The notes beneath the pieces were generated by a model that was not told the DNA's origin, searched no databases, and was given only the letters and a program-made list of their open reading frames with translations. Source: JBLHKS01 sp047620505 (GTDB taxonomy: Bacteria > Verrucomicrobiota > Verrucomicrobiia > Verrucomicrobiales > DEV007). From it: a stretch of 10,423 nt of DNA. Below, one piece after another: positions 4,452 to 10,423 of this stretch (its first letter is position 1; each line of letters opens with the position of its first letter). A program made the position numbers and the translations under genes. Location of the stretch: contig JBLHKS010000237.1 of the NCBI GenBank assembly GCA_047620505.1, positions 1 through 10,423 on the forward strand. The letters are read 5' to 3'.

Positions 4452-6155
4452 TCACTCAGACTCGTAGCGATCGTCCGTCAGAGTCTTCAGGAATGCGACC
4501 AGCGCGGCTTGATCTTCCTTGCTCAACGGCACTCCGCCATCCGGGTGTTTCGCGAGGTTAGGATCGAGATTCGGGGTCCGCTGAACGCCGCCAGCGTAGT
4601 GCGCGATGACTTCTTCGAGCGTCGCGAACCGACCGTCATGCATGTAGGGGGCGGTCAGCGCGATGTTACGAAGGCTGGGCGTGGAGAATTTGTCTCGGTC
4701 CGTTTCGCGGCCCGTAAATTTCTCGAGACCAGGGTCATCGGTCGGTTTGAGGCCGTTGTAGTGGAATTGATTGTCGGTGAAAAACGCACCGCCGTGGCAG
4801 TGAAAACAGTCAGCACCGAACTGTTGGCGACGCGGATCGTGCTCTGTGTTGAAGAGCTGGAATCCGCGTTGTTCGAGCTCTGTCAGGGCCTCTTCGCCGC
4901 GCATCGCACGGTCGAAACGCGAGTTGATTGAGGTCAGTGTCAGGATGAATTGCTCGATCGCGATTCCGAGCCGTTCCGAGGTGATTTCCGGATCACCGAA
5001 AGCCTTGGCGAACACTTCTGGATAGCTGGGTTGTTCGCTGAGTTTGCGGACGACATTCTCAAGCGACTCGTCCATTTCCAGATGATCCTGAATCGGCATG
5101 AGAGCCTGCTCGCGAAGCGAAGCCGCACGCCCGTCCCAGAAAAAAGGCTTCTTCCACGCCAGATTGAAAAGCGTCATCGAATTGCGCGTTCCAGTTCTGC
5201 CTTCGACGCCGATGGAAAACTGCTTGGGGTCGCTGAAGGCGTGCTCTGTCTGGTGGCACGACGCGCAGGAAATCTCGTTCGTCCGCGAAAGCTGCGCTTC
5301 ATGAAACAACGCACGGCCAAGCTCGACTCGCTCGTTGGTTAGCGGGAAATCCGTTGGCAAATCCGGGATTGGAAAACCCTTTTTGATTCGAAACTGGAAC
5401 GGCGTTCCCACGAGCGGCTTAGGATTGAAACTCGGCGAATCCGAACTGGGTTTTGCCGCGCGAATCTCGCGAATCGTGAAAGCCTTCGCCAGCAGCTGCT
5501 GGAACCGCGCGGCGACCGGATCGCCCTCGCGAGAGTGGGTCGAGCGCTGTTTTTGCGTTTCGAAATCGTCCAGCAGCCGATCAAGATGAAAATCGATCGC
5601 GATCGTCGCCGCTCCAGCTAGTTCGAGTTCCAACGGCAAGGTGACCGTAACGCGGTTGCGCGCATGCCCGAGGTGATAAGAAAATCCACTCGGCCCCGAC
5701 CGACCTTCAAGCGCGAGAAAAATATAACCTTTCTGCGGCGTCCAATAGAGGTTACTGACGAGCGGGTTAAGCGGGTGCTTCGGCCCGTATTGATTCGGAT
5801 CCCCCCCGTCGGTTTCGGCATCCAGCCCAACGTGAAACTGCAATCCGGTGTAGCCGCCGTCCGGCACGCCCCCAAGCTTCAATGTTGACCACTCGTCCTC
5901 ATCCGCATCGACAAAGCCGAACCAGTCATTACGGCCAAGCCACACGTCAGCTGCTGCTGGCCGGAAACGCGGTTCGCTCAGCAAATAGGAAAGCCGTTTG
6001 ATGTTGATCGTCTCGCCCGCCGCCGTCTTGAACTCTTCGCTGGGAACCGGAAGCGGTTCGCCTTTCCAGAGATGCCGAATTTCCAGCGCGATCGTCCCCG
6101 CGTTTGCGAACGGGCAGAAGCAAAAAAGCGCGGCTGTCGCAAAGAGGAATCGCAT
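4452..6155 (-). CDS. MbnP-like domain fused to a di-heme cytochrome c peroxidase (MauG/MbnH type)
   Basis: A secreted 567-residue protein from the ATG at 6155; the 14 extra residues from an upstream ATG at 6197 precede the signal peptide and overlap the VOC gene. Residues 1-19 (MRFLFATAALFCFCPFANA) form a signal peptide. Residues about 20-190 match the MbnP family, a putative copper-binding partner of di-heme oxidases: TAAGETINIKRLSYLLSEPR, GLQFHVGLDA, HPLNPL, LYWTPQKGYIFLALEG and FSYHLGH. After a linker, residues about 260-560 are a CCP/MauG domain with two c-type heme sites, CASCH (297-301) and CFHCH (450-454), and the conserved PFFWDGR Trp at 340. In VIAHYAGG, Tyr520 stands where classical peroxidases have a Met heme ligand, as in MauG and MbnH. 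In methanotrophs MbnP (or CorA/MopE) and its di-heme enzyme are separate proteins, and the enzyme converts a Trp to copper-binding kynurenine. That chemistry here is inference. The stop is 4 bases from the upstream VOC gene's end-to-start junction. Confidence 0.88.
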   Translation of the reverse strand: MRFLFATAALFCFCPFANAGTIALEIRHLWKGEPLPVPSEEFKTAAGETINIKRLSYLLSEPRFRPAAADVWLGRNDWFGFVDADEDEWSTLKLGGVPDGGYTGLQFHVGLDAETDGGDPNQYGPKHPLNPLVSNLYWTPQKGYIFLALEGRSGPSGFSYHLGHARNRVTVTLPLELELAGAATIAIDFHLDRLLDDFETQKQRSTHSREGDPVAARFQQLLAKAFTIREIRAAKPSSDSPSFNPKPLVGTPFQFRIKKGFPIPDLPTDFPLTNERVELGRALFHEAQLSRTNEISCASCHQTEHAFSDPKQFSIGVEGRTGTRNSMTLFNLAWKKPFFWDGRAASLREQALMPIQDHLEMDESLENVVRKLSEQPSYPEVFAKAFGDPEITSERLGIAIEQFILTLTSINSRFDRAMRGEEALTELEQRGFQLFNTEHDPRRQQFGADCFHCHGGAFFTDNQFHYNGLKPTDDPGLEKFTGRETDRDKFSTPSLRNIALTAPYMHDGRFATLEEVIAHYAGGVQRTPNLDPNLAKHPDGGVPLSKEDQAALVAFLKTLTDDRYESE

Positions 6156-6159
6156 CGGA

Positions 6160-6954
6160 TCAAACGTCCTTGCGGAGCGCGAAAATATCAACTCCATCCG
6201 GATCCTTCAGCGCCAGCTCAGCTTCCGTATTCGTGAAACCGATTCCACGAAACCCAAGTTCGGAGTCAGGCGGGTGAGCCGTGAAATCGGACACGTCATC
6301 GTCGAAGGCTCGGAGCTCCAGAACGGTCGACCGCAACTGCCAGAGCCACTCTCGAATTTCAACCGCATCAACATCGTCGGAAGGCGGTTTTTCCTCGCAG
6401 TCGCCCAAAAAGTAGAGCGTAAATCCGCGACTCGGAACCTTCTGTCTAGAAAGCAGATTCAAGCCAAGCCGATCCCGATAAAACGCGAGACTGTCTTCGA
6501 TCGACGCCACATTCAGGCTGACCTGACCGATGATCGGCTTGTTGCCGAGGGGTTCCGACTCCACAGGCGGCCGAGGTCGATGGTTCGACTCGAATCGGTG
6601 CTGAAGCAGTTCGATGCAGTAGCCATCGGGATCATCGAAGTGACAAAGATATCCGATGTCGAGGAACTGTTGTGGCTGAGTGACTTCAATATTTTGTTTC
6701 AGCAGCTGCTCACGCGCGATGTCGACGTCAGCGATGGAAATTCCGATTTTCCAGTAGGCGTCTTGAACTGTCGGGTCGTAGCGCGCTGATTCTTTTCGCT
6801 GCCGCAGCTTCAGTTTCGCGCCTGATTCGTAGGAAAGCGAGTAGTCGGATCGATCATTCTCATCGACAAGCCGCATCCCGAGCGTTTCGACATAAAACTC
6901 CACGTTTCGATCCGAGTCCGAAACGTCGAGGTAAATTTCACTCAGCTGCGGCAT
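6160..6954 (-). CDS. Two-domain VOC/glyoxalase-like protein with a degenerate second domain
   Basis: The 264-residue cytoplasmic protein has two VOC modules. The first (residues 3-120) shows SEIYLDVSDSDRNVEFYVET at its start and the C-terminal DPDGYCIELLQ with Glu115 in the metal-ligand position. The second (about 142-262) resembles glyoxalase I: QVSLNVASIEDSLAFYRDRL, GFTLYFLGD, and STVLELRAF matching the ATLELTHN strand. By alignment from memory with human GLO1, the Gln and Glu ligands are kept (Gln144, Glu213). The His ligand position is Gly237, the last Glu is Phe258, and about 25 residues are missing before DPDG. Lactoylglutathione lyase activity in the second half is therefore doubtful. 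Substrate unknown. It lies 32 bases after the GH75-like gene and 4 bases before the peroxidase gene. Confidence 0.85.
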   Translation of the reverse strand: MPQLSEIYLDVSDSDRNVEFYVETLGMRLVDENDRSDYSLSYESGAKLKLRQRKESARYDPTVQDAYWKIGISIADVDIAREQLLKQNIEVTQPQQFLDIGYLCHFDDPDGYCIELLQHRFESNHRPRPPVESEPLGNKPIIGQVSLNVASIEDSLAFYRDRLGLNLLSRQKVPSRGFTLYFLGDCEEKPPSDDVDAVEIREWLWQLRSTVLELRAFDDDVSDFTAHPPDSELGFRGIGFTNTEAELALKDPDGVDIFALRKDV

Positions 6955-6986
6955 GATATGAAAACATCACCATCCGCAACGAGCGT

Positions 6987-7649
6987 TTAGGAAGATTGAA
7001 GCGGATAAGTCACGCCATCGACAACCGCAGCGGTCCCGGGATAGATTTCCATCGTCAGCATGTGACCTTCGTCAATCACGGCCTTTGCATTTGCATTAAT
7101 CTGCAGTTGCTGAGCGGCGGCGAGGCTGATCTCGCCCATTTCATCGGAGTTGCCACCGTCAGCGACGACCGCCTCGATCTTGATGTTTTTTTCCGTGTTT
7201 GTCAGGACAGCTCGGCATCCCAGGACAATCGGAGCGACTCCATTCTTGAGTTGCGGGCAGATGACAAGAAAGGGCACAGTCGCCGCGTCCACATAGCGCA
7301 TCGGATCTATCCGGTCGAATTGCGAACCGTCCGATTTCAGCATGTAGAGCGATGTTTCGGAAACGTAAGCGCCGGGGCATGGATCCGAATTGCCTTGGAC
7401 GATGGGATTCCCGTCGCCATCCATGACCAATGCCCACCAATCACCCTGGCCGGTTCCTGCGTCGCCCATACTATCGAGAGGCGCTTGACCGCCGTAACCG
7501 CTCGGTGCGTAGGCCGGTGGTTTTCCGTGCTGGCCGTTAGCGCCGTCAACATCGACGTTAATCTGTGAGTTTTTGACGCAGATGTAGTCGTTTCCGAACT
7601 CGGTGAGTTCTCCGCCGCCTTTTGAGAAGATGTGTCCGATCTCTGGCAT
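6987..7649 (-). CDS. Glycoside hydrolase family 75 (chitosanase-like) protein
   Basis: GH75 enzymes are endo-chitosanases that cut beta-1,4-linked glucosamine chains. The 220-residue product shows the pattern I associate with bacterial GH75-like proteins: an Asp-rich INVDVDGANG (Asp33, Asp35), DPCPGAYVSETSL (89-101), DPMRYVDAATVPFLVICP (115-132), a strand ending in VVADGG, and MGEISLAAAQ with Glu173 as a candidate catalytic acid. No signal peptide or membrane segment is present although the substrate would be extracellular. The start MPEIGHIFSKGG leads straight into the domain. It lies 39 bases after the NHL-repeat gene and 32 before the VOC gene. The assignment is from motif memory and moderately sure; the true substrate could be a different polysaccharide. 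Confidence 0.68.
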   Translation of the reverse strand: MPEIGHIFSKGGGELTEFGNDYICVKNSQINVDVDGANGQHGKPPAYAPSGYGGQAPLDSMGDAGTGQGDWWALVMDGDGNPIVQGNSDPCPGAYVSETSLYMLKSDGSQFDRIDPMRYVDAATVPFLVICPQLKNGVAPIVLGCRAVLTNTEKNIKIEAVVADGGNSDEMGEISLAAAQQLQINANAKAVIDEGHMLTMEIYPGTAAVVDGVTYPLQSS

Positions 7650-7688
7650 GATCGTAATAGTGTTTGCCTCTATTCCCGACTCCGAAAA

Positions 7689-8693
7689 CTACTTCACTTT
7701 CACGAGCTTCATGATCCGCCCGTCAACGTTCCAGTCCTGAACATAGAGATTTCCGTCTTTGTCCCAGTAGGAACCGTGGGTGCCGCTGAAGACGCCTTCG
7801 ATCCAGTCCGCCTGCTTCACGCCGTGTGCGCCACGTGTCTTGGGATTGTCGTTTTGTCCGAGAACCGCGACGATAGCGTTGCTCTTGTCGAGAATAACCA
7901 CTTTTCCCTGCAGATCCGGAATAGAAACGTAGTCGCCTTGGACTGCGACGGATGTTGGCATACCAAGGCCGGTGATGACCTCTCCAATGAACCGCCCATC
8001 CAGACCGTAGTGAAGCAAACGCCCTTTTGGCTTGTGATTCCGATCGCAAATCAATAGGCGAGGCGGATCGTAACGAGTGTCGAGCGTCATTCCATGAGCG
8101 GTGTTGAACTGCTTGAGTTCGTTTCCTTTTTCTCCGAAGTGACTTAGATACTTACCGCTCTTGTCATAACGAAAGATCACGTTGCTGGCGTAACCGTCAG
8201 ACAAATATATATCACCATTGGCAGCCACGGTAATCGCAGTGGGATTGAATTTGAGCGGGCTGAGTCCAGACTCTTTCGGGAACGGCAGCTTAAGGACAAT
8301 TTCTCCATCACTCGCGCGAAACTTAATCCCTTCCGCATTCGAATTACGAGCCGCGTAAATGTATTCCACGCCATCCTCGTCGCGGATCTCCATGTCGTGC
8401 ATATTAGAGTGGGCACCGTCAACAAACGAGCGAAGCACTTTACCATCTGGAGAGAAAACGACACACCCTTTGTTAGCGCTCACATAAATGCTTCCTTCCT
8501 TGTCGATGACCACGCCGCCGTGGGTAGCCCCGAGGACGGATTTGCCGTCTTCGTCCAGCCCCCATCCAGGAACAGTCTCAAAGGTCATGATCCCTTTTCC
8601 CGTTCGGACGGGCTCGGCATCGGCGGCGCGAGCGATGATTGAGAGTTGGCCAAGGATGGCCGCGATCGTGAGGAATCTGAGTAGCTTTTTCAT
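7689..8693 (-). CDS. Secreted NHL-repeat beta-propeller protein
   Basis: The 334-residue protein has a signal peptide (MKKLLRFLTIAAILGQLSII, cleavage probable after ARA near residue 23). The rest is built of about six NHL-type blades with the recurring pattern of hydrophobic strand, then DxxGxIYVSD or DGxxLYVQD: GVVIDKEGSIYVSANKG, ITVAANGDIYLSDGY, MPTSVAVQGDYVSIPD, SYWDKDGNLYVQDWNVDGRI. Such propellers act in periplasmic or surface binding and, in some families, peptidyl-glycine lyase chemistry; no catalytic signature is seen here. This type of secreted NHL protein is common next to DUF1501 genes in PVC bacteria. The gap to the upstream DUF1501 gene is 155 bases, so it may start the downstream operon. 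Role unknown. Confidence 0.85.
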   Translation of the reverse strand: MKKLLRFLTIAAILGQLSIIARAADAEPVRTGKGIMTFETVPGWGLDEDGKSVLGATHGGVVIDKEGSIYVSANKGCVVFSPDGKVLRSFVDGAHSNMHDMEIRDEDGVEYIYAARNSNAEGIKFRASDGEIVLKLPFPKESGLSPLKFNPTAITVAANGDIYLSDGYASNVIFRYDKSGKYLSHFGEKGNELKQFNTAHGMTLDTRYDPPRLLICDRNHKPKGRLLHYGLDGRFIGEVITGLGMPTSVAVQGDYVSIPDLQGKVVILDKSNAIVAVLGQNDNPKTRGAHGVKQADWIEGVFSGTHGSYWDKDGNLYVQDWNVDGRIMKLVKVK

Positions 8694-8848
8694 TGTGGAG
8701 ATTTGTGGAAAAGGGTGAGTTCCGATCGATCGAGATGCAAGATTTTAAACCGACTCAGGTCGAAGACTCGATCACGAAATCGGTCGAGCAAGTCCGCTCG
8801 GCGGCAATTGCGCGAGACTCTGGAAAATTGATCCAGCTCGAAAGCCGA
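8694..8848 (-). promoter_or_regulatory. Intergenic region, probable promoter of the NHL-GH75-VOC-peroxidase operon
   Basis: This 155-base gap is the longest in the downstream minus-strand run, whereas the next three gaps are 39, 32 and 4 bases. It therefore probably holds the promoter for the NHL operon. No clear -35/-10 pair or terminator hairpin was identified. A plus-strand ORF crosses it but is judged a shadow. Confidence 0.3.
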
Positions 8849-10300
8849 TTAAGCGATCAGATCCTTCACGACATGACCGTGGACGTCCGTCAGGCGATAA
8901 TCCCGGCCTTGGAATCGGTAGATCAGCTTCTCGTGATCAAAGCCTAGCAAGTGCATAATCGTCGCCTGCAAATCGTGGATGTGGACCTTGTCCTCTACGA
9001 CGCCGAAACCGAGATCGTCGGTCTGCCCATGCGAGTAACCGCCCTTCGTCCCGCCGCCCGCCATCCACATCGTAAAACAATCCGGGTAGTGATCGCGGCC
9101 GAGAACTTTGCTCTTCGCCGTCCGGCCCTCGCGGAACGGCGTGCGGCCGAATTCACCGCCCCAGACGATCAGCGTGTCCTCAAGCAAACCGCGCTCTTTA
9201 AGATCGTTGATCAACGCCGCGATCGGCTTGTCCATCGTCGCGCATTTATTCGTCAGGCCGCTTTCGAGACCCGTCCCCTCCCCGGTTCCATGATAATCCC
9301 AGCCCCAATCGAAAAGCTGGACGAAACGCACGCCCGACTCGACCAAACGCCGCGCCAACAAGCAATTGTTCGCCAGGCTAGCACCGCCGACCTCCGCCCC
9401 GTAGGCCTCAAGCGTTTCCGGCTTTTCCTGCGAAATGTCCATCACCTCCGGCACCGCCATCTGCATCCGAAACGCCAATTCGTACTGCGAAATCCGCGTC
9501 CGCGTTTCCGGGTGGCCGAGTTCCTCAGCCTGAAGCTCGTTCAGCTCTGCGAGCGCGTCCAAACTAAGCCGACGCATGTCGCGATCCATCCCTTTCGGGT
9601 CGGACGAATACAAAACCGGGTCCCCTTTCGATCGACACTGCACGCCTTGATAAACCGATGGTAGAAACCCCGAGCCATACGAATTTTTGCCTCCGTTAGG
9701 CTGAACCCCGCTCGAAATCAGCACCACGAACCCCGGCAGATTCTCATTCTCCGATCCCAACCCATAAGTCGTCCAAGCTCCCATCGAAGGACGTCCCGAG
9801 CGCGGCGAACCCGTGTAAATCAGCATCTCCGCCGGCGCGTGATTGAACTGATCCGTGTTCATCGAATTCACGACGCACATCTCGTCAGCAACCCCGTGAA
9901 AATTCGGAATCGCGTCCGACATCCACGTTCCGCCTTTGCCGTGCTGCGCGAACTTTCGCGGCGAACCCATCAACTTCGGCACCCCGCTCGTGAAAGCGAA
10001 CCGCCGGCCTTTCAAAAACTCATCCGGACAATCCTCGCCATTGCGCTTCACCAACTCCGGCTTCCAATCGAACATATCCAGATTCGGCGGCGAGCCCGTC
10101 ATGTGAAGATAAATCACCCGCTTCGCCTTCGCCCCGAAATGCGCCTTCTTCGGCGCGAGCGGATTGGGGCCAGCAGCTGCTGAGCCGGAAGCCGAATTCG
10201 CCATCAGGCTGCTCAACGCCATTCCGCCGATGCCGGCTGCGCTGTGCTGGAAAAAGTGCCGCCGAGTGCGGTGTTCGATGCGTTCGAGATTCGGGTCCAT
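8849..10300 (-). CDS. DUF1501 family protein, Tat-exported
   Basis: A 483-residue protein of the PVC-enriched DUF1501 family, whose fold is related to alkaline phosphatases and sulfatases; its biochemical function is not established. It starts MDPNLERIEHRTRRHFFQHS with a twin-arginine motif at Arg13-Arg14 and the hydrophobic AAGIGGMALSSLM, so export as a folded protein is likely. Family hallmarks are present in order: RVIYLHMTGSPPNLDMFDWK, NHAPAEMLIYTGSPRSGRPS, LFDWGWDYHG, VWGGEFGRTPF, GRDHYPDCFTMWMAGGG, HIHDLQATIMHLLGFDHEKL and a C-terminal LTDVHGHVVKDL. Usual length for the family. These genes are normally preceded by a DUF1549/DUF1553 c-type cytochrome partner (PSD1), which would lie beyond the right edge. 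Confidence 0.93.
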   Translation of the reverse strand: MDPNLERIEHRTRRHFFQHSAAGIGGMALSSLMANSASGSAAAGPNPLAPKKAHFGAKAKRVIYLHMTGSPPNLDMFDWKPELVKRNGEDCPDEFLKGRRFAFTSGVPKLMGSPRKFAQHGKGGTWMSDAIPNFHGVADEMCVVNSMNTDQFNHAPAEMLIYTGSPRSGRPSMGAWTTYGLGSENENLPGFVVLISSGVQPNGGKNSYGSGFLPSVYQGVQCRSKGDPVLYSSDPKGMDRDMRRLSLDALAELNELQAEELGHPETRTRISQYELAFRMQMAVPEVMDISQEKPETLEAYGAEVGGASLANNCLLARRLVESGVRFVQLFDWGWDYHGTGEGTGLESGLTNKCATMDKPIAALINDLKERGLLEDTLIVWGGEFGRTPFREGRTAKSKVLGRDHYPDCFTMWMAGGGTKGGYSHGQTDDLGFGVVEDKVHIHDLQATIMHLLGFDHEKLIYRFQGRDYRLTDVHGHVVKDLIA

Positions 10301-10315
10301 GAGTCGATGCGAAAA

Positions 10316-10423
10316 CTATCCGGGTTCACGCGCCTCGTCACCCGCGAATTTCAACAAGCGACCCTTTGGTGGACGATCTCCGCCGTCATTGGCCCGGGGT
10401 AGTGGTGGCTTCCAGCCGCCATC
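10316..10423 (-). CDS. Possible 3' end of an upstream gene, cut by window edge
   Basis: On the minus strand one frame is open from the window edge to a TAG at 10318-10316, encoding DGGWKPPLPRANDGGDRPPK followed by GRLLKFAGDEAREPG. It ends 15 bases before the DUF1501 start, which fits an operon. The composition (Gly/Pro/Arg/Asp) is low in information and I cannot match it to a family. It does not resemble the usual end of a DUF1549/DUF1553 protein. It could be a chance open frame. Confidence 0.3.
   Translation of the reverse strand, partial: DGGWKPPLPRANDGGDRPPKGRLLKFAGDEAREPG

Noticed and set aside
6156..6197. Longer start for the MbnP-peroxidase protein at ATG 6197
   Set aside because: It would put 14 residues before a clear signal peptide and overlap the VOC gene.
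5998..6789. 263-codon plus-strand ORF opposite the VOC and peroxidase genes
   Set aside because: It is antisense to two well-supported genes, and its sequence is Arg/Ile-rich without any domain pattern. It is a frame shadow of GC-rich codon use.
8735..8947. Plus-strand ORF encoding a helical protein beginning MQDFKPTQVEDSITKSVEQV
   Set aside because: The sequence looks rather protein-like, but it overlaps the conserved C-terminus of DUF1501 on the other strand by about 100 bases and has no recognisable family. I left it out, though a homologue search would be worthwhile.
8951..9664. 237-codon plus-strand ORF opposite the DUF1501 gene
   Set aside because: It lies wholly antisense to clear DUF1501 motifs, and its composition (Arg/His/Pro/Leu-rich) is typical of a shadow frame.
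1..10423. CRISPR array, insertion sequence ends, riboswitch or rRNA
   Set aside because: No regularly spaced repeats, transposase frames, terminal inverted repeats or conserved RNA cores other than the tRNA were seen on reading both strands.

Overview
The window looks like part of a Gram-negative, GC-rich chromosome, most likely from Verrucomicrobiota (Chthoniobacterales-like soil lineage) or a close PVC relative. The basis is inference from gene content: a Tat-exported DUF1501 protein next to a secreted NHL-propeller protein, a GH75 chitosanase-like protein, a verrucomicrobial-style integrase N-terminus, and waaA, which implies lipid A/LPS. Most genes lie on the minus strand, and there is no gene-free stretch longer than about 300 bases.

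Left end (1-333): the first 57 codons of a tyrosine recombinase run off the left edge. Its start lies 85 bases downstream of the 3' end of a complete tRNA-Glu(UUC) gene, on the same strand. This is the classic arrangement of an integrative element inserted at a tRNA 3' end, so the left edge of the window is probably one end of a genomic island.

Housekeeping and redox block (341-3622, minus): msrA, a Tat-exported intradiol ring-cleavage dioxygenase, rsmD and waaA follow one another with gaps of 53, 18 and 23 bases. They end at a hairpin-plus-U-tract terminator seven bases before the tRNA.

Centre (3623-4301, plus): after an AT-rich divergent intergenic region come two small unrecognised genes of 79 and 62 codons, separated by a pyrimidine-rich spacer with an imperfect tandem repeat. 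They converge on the 3' end of the next block.

Second minus-strand block (4317-10423): from upstream to downstream this holds a possible tail of an unknown gene, a DUF1501 protein, an NHL-repeat propeller protein, a GH75-like protein without a signal peptide, a two-domain glyoxalase/VOC protein, and a secreted protein joining an MbnP-like domain to a di-heme MauG/MbnH-type cytochrome c peroxidase. A roughly 44-codon remnant of an MFS transporter follows. NHL to the MbnP-peroxidase gene (gaps 39, 32 and 4 bases) looks like one operon.

The most interesting items are: (1) the one-chain fusion of an MbnP-like putative copper-binding domain with its presumed di-heme oxidase partner; (2) a VOC protein whose second half resembles glyoxalase I but has lost metal ligands and an internal segment; (3) seven exact copies of the palindrome AGCAGCTGCT in 10.4 kb; (4) the integrase/tRNA-Glu junction; and (5) an MFS C-terminal remnant in frame behind the peroxidase stop codon.
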